NCBI GenBank assembly: GCA_033439295.1
Contig: JAVTLE010000014.1
Span: 4,216,001-4,280,000, forward strand
Reading direction: 5' to 3'
Length of the DNA: 64,000 bases
Source: Deuterostichococcus epilithicus
Taxonomy: Eukaryota; Chlorophyta; Trebouxiophyceae; Prasiolales; Stichococcaceae
Positions 1-10,397 of the stretch are shown piece after piece. Every line of letters begins with the position of its first letter. Within the stretch, counting starts at the first letter, position 1. A program made the translations under genes and the position numbers. The notes beneath the pieces were generated by a model, which made no database searches, had not been told where the DNA came from, and saw only the letters and a list, made by a program, of their open reading frames with translations.

Positions 1-300
1 GACAAGGCGCGTCGCTTGCCTTTGCAATTCTGTTACATGCATCCACCGACTGCACGGCCACCATCAGCCGGCACTCGGGCCTGATGGGGCCCGGCAAACT
101 CTGCTGCTGTCCGTCCTGCCGCCCAAAATCTGTTCGTGACGCAACCACTGCTGTCAACAGCACAGGGGGCTTCCGCTCTTTGCGCACTTGCTCTCGATGA
201 CACACTCGCCGTAGAAGCCGGCGGCCGTCACGCATTCCCTGTTCTTTCTGCAAACCCCTCAACATATGCAAGTGGAGATCTAGCTCTGAACACTGCACAG

Positions 301-436
301 GGGGTGTACTACACAAATTTCCCATACCCGGACCCAGAGCAGTATGCGCAGTCCATCGCGGACAACGAGCCGTGGGCCAACATCGTGTGGTGGCGGGTGG
401 AGGGGCAGCTGCACTTCGTGGACGCCATGTGGGCGC
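301..436 (+). CDS. Putative internal exon of an unrecognised gene entering from the left
   Basis: The stretch follows an acceptor-like CTGCACAG and runs open in one frame to a donor-like C|GTGAGT. It reads in part GVYYTNFPYPDPEQYAQ, then a Trp-rich stretch containing WANIVWWRVEGQLHFVDAMW. The aromatic-rich, non-repetitive composition looks like coding sequence rather than intron. I do not recognise the family. I could not link it to an upstream exon in bases 1-300 or to a convincing downstream exon, so the gene, its start and its stop are unknown. It could be a chance open frame. Confidence 0.3.
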
Positions 437-1587
437 GTGAGTTCAGCGTCACCTGGGACTTTTCCAAGTGCGCAAGCCCTTGAGCCTCAACTATGGACTT
501 GACTAACTTTAAAGCTGCGCGCGACTCTCGGTCCCTCTGCCTGCCTGCACTGCACCAGCTGCAGCAAAGTGCGATTTTGCGCCAGCTGCGGCCTCGGCGT
601 TGGCGCTGGTGCTGGGGAAGGGCACCTGGGGAACCGTGCGGCCTGGGACCTGGCGTCGCAGCAGCCGCGGCAGACTTTCTTGCAGTCAGCTAGCGAGGCA
701 TTGCTCGGCAATTGCGGCTCTGAGAGGTTCCGTGTGAACTTCAGGTCGGAGGTATCGCGAGAACACGGCGTCTTTGAGCCGGCGAGGCGAAGACATCGGC
801 GGCGGCGGAGGCAGCTGCACAGCCACCGCCACTGAGCAATTGCTGATGGCGTTCTCTGGGTCTGTGCCGTTTGCGACCGCGGTCGTGACCCGCGTTAAGC
901 ACCTGTAGCTAGGAACCGCGAGGTGTAGGTAGGCTGCAATTGGCAGCAGTTGCGGCCTGCGTTGTACCAGTAACACCCCCTAAACTTGTCATAGATGCGA
1001 CAGACTCCTCCACTTTGCATACGTGCCAGGGCTGCGTCCGCTCCCCAGCTCCCTACCTCATGGGCAACGGTCTTGAACATGCAGTGGCAGGCCTCCCCAA
1101 ACAGTTTGCTGTGCCGGCAGAGTTCTGGCTCAAAACCCCTTTGACCCTGTGCTCACTCCACATGCTGGAGTGCAGTCTGCCACGCCCGGGTGACGCTCTT
1201 CGTAACATTCGCTTATAGCACTTGTCTTACATGCTGGGAGGTGCAAACCTTCACGGAGTGGACCGACTCAAACAGCACAAGTACATATCCAAGATATCGT
1301 ATGAGCAGCTCTGACGCGCACGTCAGGCCCCGCTCCTGGCGAGGTTGGCAAGCTGGTTGCATACAAGTAACTTCACACGGTGGCCACAGCAGCCAGTGCT
1401 GCTGTGTCTGGCAGCAGGCCTCGACACACATAACGCAATTGCTCTCAAGGCATACGCTGCAATGCCATGGCAGTGCCAGCGCAGACTCCATCGTCGTCCT
1501 GCTTTGGCGGTGGCGCCAGCACCGTCCGGTGTTGCGCCAGACTGTCGCCGCGTTAGGTTGCTGTTGTGGCAGCCCCTCTGGCATGGT
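437..1587. other. Unassigned stretch, no supported gene
   Basis: There are short open frames on both strands. One plus frame, roughly 569-835, ends in an Arg-rich tail but shows no family signature. It may hold further exons of the orphan gene at 301-436, but I cannot support a model. No RNA gene or clear promoter element is visible. Confidence 0.3.
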
Positions 1588-1830
1588 CAATTCTAGCGGC
1601 AGGCTAATGCATCGCCAGGTCCGGCGGCAGGCTGCTGGGATCAGCCTCATCCCGCGGCAGCGGCTGCCGGCATCACCAAATCCGGCGGCACGCTACCGCA
1701 TCAGCCTGCCGCCGTGGCGATGGCCGCTGGCACCGTCAGGTCCGGCGGCAGGCTGCCGCTTCAGCTTGGGGCTGCGGCGGCGGCGGCCGCCGGCATCGTC
1801 AAGTTCGGAGGCAGGCAGCCGCGCACGTCA
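1588..1830. repeat. GC-rich minisatellite, unit about 61 bases, about four imperfect copies
   Basis: A unit beginning TCCGGCGGCAGGCTGC and ending near GCCGGCATCGTCA recurs from about 1616, 1679, 1738 and 1801, with a degraded copy before it at about 1588. The repeat starts in the 3' flank of the L15 gene and continues into its last exon, so the L15 C-terminal tail and stop codon are repeat-encoded. Confidence 0.7.
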
Positions 1831-4014
1831 AAGCGGCCCTCCAGCTTTGGCGGCGGCCGCGCCGGCCGCGGCAGTAGCCGACCCTTCTTCGGGAACCAGT
1901 CCGGCTGCAGCAGCGCCTTCAGGCCTGTTCGGAAAAGCATGCCCGCGTCAAAAGCCCGGATCGGCTCCGACAGAGGCTGCTTGGGCAGCCGCTGCTCCCG
2001 CATGATGTTGGTATGGTTCAATGAAGAGGTCTAGATGATGAGAACAGCAGTGATCTCCTCTCCTGAGGGCAGATCAATAGCGAGGCAGAGCCGCGCAGCA
2101 TACGACAGGCAGAGCGCTCTGGATCGACCCTTCGAGACATAGCAGGCTCGTCCGACATACGCATTCGCCAGAGGTGCAACCAGCAGCGGGAAGGCAATCC
2201 ACACCGAGCTTGTTGTAGTAGACTGTGGTGACAGACCCGCCGGCGGCCGCGACCGCCGAGCGCGCCGCTTCCGACGCCTGGCTGACCTGTATGTGCAGCT
2301 GCACGTCAAAGTGCTCCGCCCCCTGCGACACAGGAGCACGAATAAGGGCCGATGTCGGAGATGTTCGCTCGTGCGCTTTCGCTGGAGGCCATCGCACCTC
2401 ATGACTGCACCTACTGGCGCGGCTCGCTGACGACCGCTCCGTGCCCCATCCGTCCCCTGCTGTCCGAGGCTGGCAGGCACGGCCGGCGTCTCCAGACTGC
2501 AGCTTCTGTGTCCCCCAATGCAATCAATTTCCCGGCTGCGAACAGCAGAGCTGTGCACACGCCACCAAACCCTCCTGCCTTGCCGAGGCCAGCAGCCTGC
2601 AGCCTCGCGCGTTGCACCCCAAAAACGTTGCACAGTGCAGGCAAGAGCCAGACAACGGCTCATGCCCCTGCTTGCTGCTGCTGCGCTGTGACCGGCAGCT
2701 CGACGCCGGCCTTGCAGCTTTGTGCACTGCGCAAAAGGCTGCGTGTTGCGGGAGGCGGGTTCGTGAAGTGTGTTTGCGGTCTCACCGTGGCCAGCAGCTT
2801 GACGCCGTCCTTGCAGTTTTTGTGCACGGCGCCGCTGTCCCGCAGGTCCTTCATGGTCACCACGCGGCTGACGTCGATGCGCCCGTCGGCCACCCACTTC
2901 TGCAGCCGGTCGAGGTTCAGCGGCTGCCACCACCGCGAGAACCTGTCGCCGAGAGGCATGGCAGCTAGTCACTGCCCTGGGGTTGCAGTGAGGTGCCAGC
3001 GGCCGTGCGCGGCTGCTTCTGACCGGCACACCTCTGCAAGCCCGTCCCTGTGTGTCTGCACAGCCGCGTCATGACTGCAGCGGGATGCAGGGCTTCTTTG
3101 ATGCACACCGCCCCTCTTTCCGACGGCCGGCAAGTGGCTCGTCAGCAGAGTGTTGCAGCAGACCGGACGTGCGCGGCACATGCGAGGCTGCTGCCACCGT
3201 TCACCCACGCATGCGGCAGGCGGAGGACTCACGGGTTGTGAAAACCCTTCTTTGCGACCCGCAGCCGCAGCGGCGTCTGGCCGCCCTCAAACCCCGGCTT
3301 CGGGTTGCGGCCTGCAACGGAAGGCGTGCTCTAGATGAGGCTCACCACACGCCAGACTGCAACGTTGATGGGCAGCATGCATTATTCATCAGCGACCTAA
3401 ACGCAGATGCCAGTGCCTCAGTTCATGCACTACCAGCACAACCCTGTTGTTGCAGTTGCTGCGCCAGCCTGCGTTTGTTCTTGGCATGAGGGTCCCGTGC
3501 ATGCACTGGTAAGGCGCCGGGTAAGCTCGAGCGCCCACCTGAGCGAGCCTTCTGGCCCTTGTGCCCCCTGCCAGCTGTTTTGCCCTTGCTGGACCCGATG
3601 CCGCGGCCGAGCCGCCTCGCCTGCAAGTGGCCAAGTTCGATACATGATACGTGATCACATGCACACCCAGAGCCGTCTGTGGGAATCATCTGGCATCGTA
3701 AGTGGCATGCAGAGAGACTACATATAATGAATCCTACTGAAGCGAACACGGCCTGCATGCATTGCCGACCGCCGCCGCACCGTCTTTGTGGCGCCTGGGT
3801 TGTCGCTGAGGTTGTTCAGGCTGACAAACTCCTGCTGCACGGGCACGCTAGTGTGCAGCTGCGAGCCGCCGCCGCTGGCGGCTGCCGCTAGGGCGGACAG
3901 CGTCTGCAGCTCTGCGGGCCAGCCGGCCGTGGGGGCGCCTGGCAGCCGTGACTGGCAGCCGGATTGCTGCGCGCCCAGGCGGTGCAGGCATAGGGCGCCA
4001 AGTCGCCGCAGCAT
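1761..4014 (-). CDS. Mitochondrial large-subunit ribosomal protein L15 (uL15m)
   Basis: Structural protein of the mitochondrial ribosome large subunit. The six-exon model (complement 3781-4014, 3539-3620, 3233-3311, 2786-2942, 2205-2322, 1761-1924) keeps phase and gives 277 residues. The N-terminus [17 protein letters not shown] is basic and lacks acidic residues, like a mitochondrial presequence. It leads into [14 protein letters not shown] and the uL15 signature [20 protein letters not shown], then [18 protein letters not shown]. The block [19 protein letters not shown] resembles mitochondrial rather than plastid L15. The conserved C-terminal part has [20 protein letters not shown]. The final Ala/Pro-rich tail lies in a minisatellite. 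The gene is head to head with the PITH-domain gene, 487 bases apart. Family assignment is strong. Mitochondrial targeting is inferred from the presequence and from similarity. Confidence 0.92.
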
Positions 4015-4501
4015 GGTGCCTTAAGCTGTTTGTGTGTGTTTGCAGCCGTTTGATCTGTGCAAAGTGACGTGGGGTAATGCAGCGAGTCGAGCTGCAAGGT
4101 CCCGAGTTTGTGATCGCGTGGCTGAGGCAGACAGCAAAGGGATTGCTAGGCCGTAACACAATGGTGGCTGAAGCGCAACGCGTGTGCAGATGTGGCGATT
4201 GCCAAAGCAGCAGTCCGCTGGAAACCGAGTTGGTGCTGATGTGATTACCTGTTAATAAGCATGCTAGTGGCAGCAGAAATGGCGAGCTTTCACTCGTGTA
4301 CTTGCTGCTTCACATCATATTACACTGCACGCCCATTTGCCAGCAATCCAAGCACTGCTTGTGACCGCTGCACGCCGCAAGCGCCACATTCGCCAGATTC
4401 AAGATTGTGGGAATTCGAAGGCAGGTGCAGCAACCGCCGAGGCACCTTGCGCCTGTCGAAACTCAATCACTTTGACAGAGTTCCACACCATAAGTTGTGA
4501 G
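4015..4501. promoter_or_regulatory. Shared intergenic region between divergent L15 and PITH genes
   Basis: These 487 bases separate the two start codons of divergently oriented genes, so both promoters and 5' UTRs must lie here. The bases are less GC-rich than the flanking exons. No unambiguous TATA box or named motif was recognised. Confidence 0.5.
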
Positions 4502-5726
4502 ATGACGGATTTGCTTGATAGCATCGACTGGAGCGCGGTGGAGTGCCTGAACCAGAATCCGGCGCACGGAATTGAAAATGCCCTCAAACAGGGGTGAGTG
4601 TGATCCTTGTGAATGCGACTAACATATCTTGAGCCTGCTGCAGCAACGAGCTGGCCCAGTTGCCAGAGCGATGCATCAGGCGCATGCAGCCGCTTGGCGG
4701 GCTGCAGGTGGGCCATGGCGTGGCACCCTCAATGCCAGCCTGCGGCTCAAGCAGCGAACATGCCTCCCTGACGGCGGATTCTGTTGTCAGTACAGGTACC
4801 GGGAAGATGCGGGCATAGTGCTGGAGTCAGACACAGATGAGCAGTTGCTCATACAGATCCCATTTCAGCAGGGTGAAAACCTCCTGCAGTTGCTGGAGCA
4901 GTCTTGAGTTGTCCAGACGGTCACTGCAGCCGGACGCTCCTGCAGCCGCTTGTGCAATCCAATGCAATTAGACCCTTGCTGGTGGTCTAATTAGGTGCCC
5001 GTGGTGCCTGCAGCGGTCAAGCTGCAGTCCATCACCATTGCCAGCACCGCTGGCGACCAGGCGCCGCGGAGAGTCAAGCTATTCATCAACAGGCACGAAC
5101 ACGTGATACTGTTGTGCACACTCCGTAAAGTGCGAATTTTTTCCAGCCAGCTGGATAGCATGCCACGTCAAGGTGACATGGGCTCGCACACCCAAGAAAG
5201 AGGGACTCTGAGTGAGCGTGCAGCTTTTCCCGTCGCTGTGCAGGCCATCGCTCGGTTTTTCGGAGGCAGGCGACTTTGCGCCCACACAGGAGTTTGAGCT
5301 CACACAACAGCAGCTGGATGGCGAGGCAGTGGCGCTCAGGTGAGCCGCCACCTCCACTGCTGCAGCAGCGCTCCTGCTGCCTGCCTGGAAGCTCGCTATG
5401 CGCATGCATCAGGTGCTGTCTTGTGGGTCCCGTCACTGCAACCATGTAATGTCCAGCGCCGAGCCCGGCAGGGCAGAGACGAACCTGCTTACCAGTCAGG
5501 ACGGCGCAGAGGCTGAATCCATTGACATGCTGGTTCATGGAATCCACGATAGTGCAAACTCAAGCGCAGGTACGTCAAGTTCCAGGCGGTGACACATCTG
5601 TCCATCTTCATCGAGGACAACCAGGGGGATGAGGAGGTGACGCGCGTGGGAAAGATCCAGCTGCTGGGCGCCGCGGGGCAGACCATGAACGTGGCGGACA
5701 TCAAGAAGGTTGAGGAGGAGCAGTGA
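4502..5726 (+). CDS. PITH-domain protein (PITHD1/TXNL1 C-terminal family)
   Basis: Small cytosolic protein consisting of a single PITH (proteasome-interacting thioredoxin-like) domain. In TXNL1 this domain binds the 26S proteasome. Stand-alone versions such as PITHD1 also occur, including in plants. Five exons (4502-4593, 4796-4872, 5014-5092, 5244-5339, 5570-5726) keep phase and give 166 residues. Diagnostic blocks are [50 protein letters not shown] and [19 protein letters not shown]. It ends KKVEEEQ, close to plant homologues in length. No thioredoxin domain precedes it. The start was chosen because [11 protein letters not shown] matches the N-terminus of plant single-domain homologues. Intron 3 (5093-5243) has a GC-AG boundary. 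Function beyond the family is inference. Confidence 0.92.
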
Positions 5727-6121
5727 GGTGCCTTGGGAGCAAGGGTTGTAGGCGCCTCACTGCACCTTGCCGCAAGGAGATGAGGGGCTGCTGTCAGGCG
5801 GCCGGCGTGTCGTGTCGCGACGAGAGGCCAGCGCTTCTTCGAGGATTCTGGTACCGCCATTGCACTTGAACTGCCCACGCTCAGCCGCAATCTAATGAAC
5901 ACAGTTTGTCCAATCTACAGTGGACCCGCCGGGGGCACGATGAGAGGTCAAAACGCATTCAGTTACCAGAAGCTGCGGTCAAGTGGATGCCGCACTTAGG
6001 TACCTAGGTAGAAACCATACCTCACACCTACCTGTGCGCACACACAGAAACAAAGCTGCTGCTGGGACCTGCCCCATCAAGCTAATCCACACTTGTACAT
6101 ACAAGCTGCCCCTCGCCGTCT
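5727..6121. other. Convergent intergenic gap
   Basis: 395 bases between the stop codons of the convergent PITH gene and the small conserved gene, presumably both 3' UTRs. I see no gene or distinct repeat here. Confidence 0.5.
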
Positions 6122-7048
6122 TCATCTCGTTGGCTCAGCAGCGGCCGCCGCTGCCTTTGCCCGCTTCACAAAGAGGCGGTCCAGATCTTCCGTGACCACA
6201 TTTGCCCTGCACTGGCAAGTCCGCACAAGTACACACTCCAGCACAGAGCTGTGCAAGCGCATTGGGCGTGCAACAATGCAGCGACTCGCGATGGTGATGG
6301 CCTGTGATCGACAAATCTGGCTCAGGTGAGGCGATAAAACAGTACACAACCTCGTTACTCGCGGTGTGTGGCGCAGCATGTGTGATGACGCATGACAGAG
6401 TCAAACAGCAGCGGGTTGCGATGAATTGGCAGGGCGGCAGGGCTCCAGACGCTCGCCTGCCTCGCAGCTGCGGCGGCACGAGCGCCCCAGAGGGATTGCG
6501 CCCGGGCCGGCTGCCAGGCCCAGCTCGCGGCGCCTTGCCAGGCTGTGGCTGCCCCGGTCGCATGCCGTGCGGCTGCTGCCGTTTTTGGACGCTGCCACCG
6601 GCTGGTCGCACGCCGGGGTGCACTTGGCTGCAGGCGGCATCATGCGAATGGTTCACAGTGCTGTAGGTACACTCACACCTATGTTCAGGTAATTGTTGCA
6701 GTGGTGCTCATCGTTGCTTCGTTGCAGATGAGTGTGCACGACATGCATGGGCCGCTGCATGGCTTGCGCAATAGGACAGCAAGTCGGGTGTGAGTACAGC
6801 AACTCAGGAGCTGCCGCACACCCGTCTGGGAGGCCGCCAAACAGGTCTGCGGCGCTGGGCAGCTGCATGCTGGGCGCCGGCGGGCGTGGCCGGGGTGCTG
6901 CTGCTGCTGCTGCTGCTGCCCCGGCTGGCTGTCGCTGCTGTTGTTGTTGTGACTGTTGTTGCTGTGGCGGTGCAGCTGGCGGCGCCGCATCTGTTGACTG
7001 CCCAGCATCTGACTCTGATGAGCTGCCGTAGCCCTGCAGCGCGTCCAT
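6122..7048 (-). CDS. Small conserved plant/algal protein of unknown function
   Basis: Three exons (complement 6822-7048, 6457-6627, 6122-6206) join in phase to give 160 residues. The N-terminus MDALQGYGSSSESDAG is followed by a Gln- and Ala-rich linker, then LPSAADLFGGLPDG. The C-terminal core is KRQQPHGMRPGQPQ, then SGALVPPQLRGRANVVTEDL, ending LDRLFVKRAKAA. I recall small plant proteins with the same layout (acidic-Ser N-terminus, LPS..DLF motif, C-terminal VPPQL-R-NVVTED box), but I cannot name a function. It is basic at the C-terminus and has no signal peptide or membrane segment. The second intron (6207-6456) is GC-AG. The gene is convergent with the PITH gene. Confidence 0.7.
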
Positions 7049-9365
7049 GCTGTGCCAAAGGTGCACACGGACCCTGAACCGCTGCAAGCGATCAATGCAG
7101 ATACCGGCCGGTACAAGTGAGATCGCGTACTCAACAGAACATGTTCATGCGCCCATTGCAAGTTGGCTTGCGAAGAGCTGGACGGCAGTCTGAGCGGACG
7201 CGGCCCTGTGTTGTATTATGCAGGTTGGCGGTGCGGTATCATTTAGACGAGGCGCGTGCACTCACGAGCTACCAGGTGCAAACTTCATGTAAGGGCCGTT
7301 CGTGCTGCAGCTCGCTGATTCGGGGCCACCGGCCAAAGTACCTTTAGATCTCCCCGCCATCTCAACGCACGTGCTCAATATGTGCATTTTCCTAAACCCC
7401 TTTTTGACTTTATGCACAATTGCTCAGTCGGAGCTTCTGCAGTGTCACCGCTGGCCCAGCACTTTCGACGCGAGAGGCGTGGAGCACACGTTTTTTTGAC
7501 AACAGGCTGCTGGCGGTGGCGGCTGATTGCACCGCGTGACGCCAACTGCGTCACCCCAAGTGAAGTGACGGTGAAGAGCTGGGCACACGGCCTGCGGGCA
7601 TCAGAGGACGACGCCAGAGCCGCCGTGCCCGGTGCCTGTGCTCAACCGACGAGCAACACTCGCCTGCGCTGGGGGACCTTCCTGGACCGGGCCCTGCTGC
7701 CAGGCGGAAGCGCGGCAACAACATGAACTCTGGCCGCTACAGCGATTTGGGTCTTGCGCCGGACAACGCGGTGAGTCGACTTTCCGTCTCTGATCCCTGG
7801 ACTCTGCGCGGCGTGGCCGCTCCTAGCCCGCGGCCTGGCGTGGCATCCACAGCGAATTCCGGGTTCCACGGACCCACTCGCCAGCCACACAGCGTACGGC
7901 CTGTGCCTCGTTGCTTGCTTGCCGCCCGCCCACCACGTCCGTCCCCATCGAAAGACGATTGCTCTCGGATCCATTCTGGCAGCCGCGCCTGCCAGACGGG
8001 CCGCCCGCCTCGCCAGGGGCTGTTGTGCTGCGTGTGGGTCGCTAAAGGGCAAACTGCCTAATGGCAGCCGGGCACCGCGTGCGGTGCAGGCAGCCGTGCT
8101 GCCGCTGCCGCATCGAACACTCACCATCCTGCTCTGTGCCCGCAGCTGGCGGCCATCCTGCGCTTCAGGAGCCCCTTCGATGACATGGTAGCGGCCCTGC
8201 GTGTCCCGCGGAAGCCTCGCACAGGTTCGACCGGCTCGCCGCCCACCGCCTGTCTGCTGAGCATATGCCCATCTGCTACGCGCGGCATCGGGCGCTCAAA
8301 TTCCGCCACCTGTTTTATCGCTGTTGCTCCCAAGCTGAGCTGGAGACGCTGTGTTGTCACCGAGGCAGATACGGCGGCTCCCTGTGTGCGTGGGACTGAC
8401 TGCTGACCGGCTGGCCTGTGCCTGCAGCCCTGCGCAAGCGGCCCGGTGATGCGTGGCACGAGGCCGCCAAGCGCGCAGCTGCGGTGCGTTGCCATACCCA
8501 CCTTCGGCTGCACCTTCTCGTACTCGTCTCAGAATGACTCGGCAATCAGTGCCACCCTGATCAAGCACCCTAAAGTGGACCAGATGCTTGGACCACGCAA
8601 GTAGAGTCGCCATGCCGGCCGGTGCAGCCGCCCGAGCCGTCTGACGAAGCATCAACGCCCACTTTTGAGGCACGTGCGATGGCGAGGGGCAATCACCAGT
8701 GCTGCGAGTTGAGCGAGCTGTCGCGGCCAGGCCGCCTGGTGCTTGACAACTTTCATTGCAAGTCAGATGCTTGCCTCGCGCACGACTGGTGCCATCTCGC
8801 GTTCTAGGGTGTCAGCGCCAATCGAGTCGGCTTGCCTCAGAACCTCGCACGTATGGCCAGGTGCTGCGTGCCTTGCACCGACCAGCCTGCAGCTCGGCCT
8901 CTGAATGGCTCTCATCTCGACACCCATTGCCCTAGGGCAGGCTTGCAGCGTGTTTGCGGTCGCATTGGCCGGCTGTTTGAGCGCCTGATGACGTCACGTG
9001 GGTGCCTTGCCCGCGGCGTGCAGTGCCGCGTCAGCCTGTATATGACCCACTCAAGCGCACGCATGAAGCAAACGCTGGCCGATCCCGCGTCTTGCGAGCC
9101 CGCCGGGCGGGCGCTTGCAGCTTTGGCCACCATTCTGTACTGGCTGGAGGTCAGTTCTTGTCTGACACAATTTCCAGATAGTTACTAAGGTCAAAAAAAA
9201 TCATATTCATTTGTCAAGCTGCAGCAGGAAACCCTCCTTCCGGGCTGACATGCCTCATAGGCCAGTTCACGGAGTACTGTCGGGCGCCAGGTGAATTGGA
9301 GCAGGTGGAAGGAAAAGCACTCCAATGCTCACGTGCAACCCAACGCTTTGCTGTATGCCCTGCAG
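7049..9365. other. Region probably holding 5' exons of the TIC-like gene, not resolved
   Basis: Candidate exons lie on the plus strand. One carries ARRKRGNN followed by MNSGRYSDLGLAPDNA and ends at a GTGAGT donor at 7771. Another begins after a CCCGCAG near 8146 and reads LAAILRFRSPFDDM. A third, near 8430-8483, reads RKRPGDAWHEAAKRAAA. A possible 30-base exon lies at 9261-9290, immediately upstream of the secure exon at 9366. Their phases could not all be reconciled, so I do not assert a joined model. They could also belong to a separate short gene. Confidence 0.3.
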
Positions 9366-10350
9366 GAGGAGGTCAGCCAGGAGCACGAGGTGGCCGAGGC
9401 GCTGTTCGACCTGGCCAACATGTTCGCGGCAGCGGAGCCCGTGCTGGAGGCCGAGGAGGCCGCGACCTCGTCGCCGCCGGCGCCCCGCCATGACGGCGGG
9501 CACCGCGCCAAGCGTGCCCGCGGCGCCAAGGGCAGCGCCACGGCCGTGCAGCCGCAGGCGCAGCCCGCGCGGCGACGGGCTTCGGGCACGGCGGCTCCGG
9601 CCACGCCGCCGCCGCCGCCGCCGCCGCCGCGGGCCGAGCTTCCAGGAGGCCCTCGCGCGGCAGCCGCCGGGCGGCGACGCCGCGGGCGCGCACGACTNCG
9701 GCCTCGTCGCGGCGCAGCTGGCGGCGGGGCGCGGCGGCGACTGGGAACGCCGCCCTGGAGCGGCCAATGGCCTCGGCGGCCTGCCGCACGGCAGCAACGG
9801 CGGCCTGGCCAACGGCGGCGCCGGATTTTCGGCGCCCAACGGCCTGCTGCCGGGACTGGCGGGCTTCTACCAGCCGGGTGCGCTGCCGGGGGGCCTCGGC
9901 GCCGCCGGTGCGTGGGCCGCTGCCCCCACCGGTGACCGCGCAGGCGCCGATGGCCAGCTGCCGGCAGGCTTTGGCGGCGGCGGCGGCGGCGTGGACCACC
10001 GCTTCCCGCGCTGTGCCAGCCACGTGTACATCGCGCACTTCATCGAGTACCAGTCCAAGCTCGAGCGTCAGCGGCAGGTGCGTGCTCCTGTGTGCCTTGA
10101 GTGCCGTCTGCCTGCCTGTACATGCATGCCATCGGCATGTATGATCCTCCAAAGCTCATATGGCTTGGCTACGGCGTTCTGAGGAGAAGTCCTAAAGGAA
10201 TTGGGCCGTGCTGAGGATCCTACCTCGCTGTGAACGCAGGCGGCAGGCATGCAGCCAGTCAGCGCCAAGCATGAAGGCTTCTTCCGGCCTGGCGCCGCGC
10301 CGCCATCGGGGTTCCCTGGCCCGCAGCAGAACGGCAGCGTCCAGCATCAA

Positions 10351-10397
<47 letters not shown>

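Noticed and set aside
1190-2034. Long plus-strand open frames over the L15 tail
   Set aside because: They are antisense to the L15 last exon and the GC-rich minisatellite, where all frames tend to stay open. Composition is repetitive.
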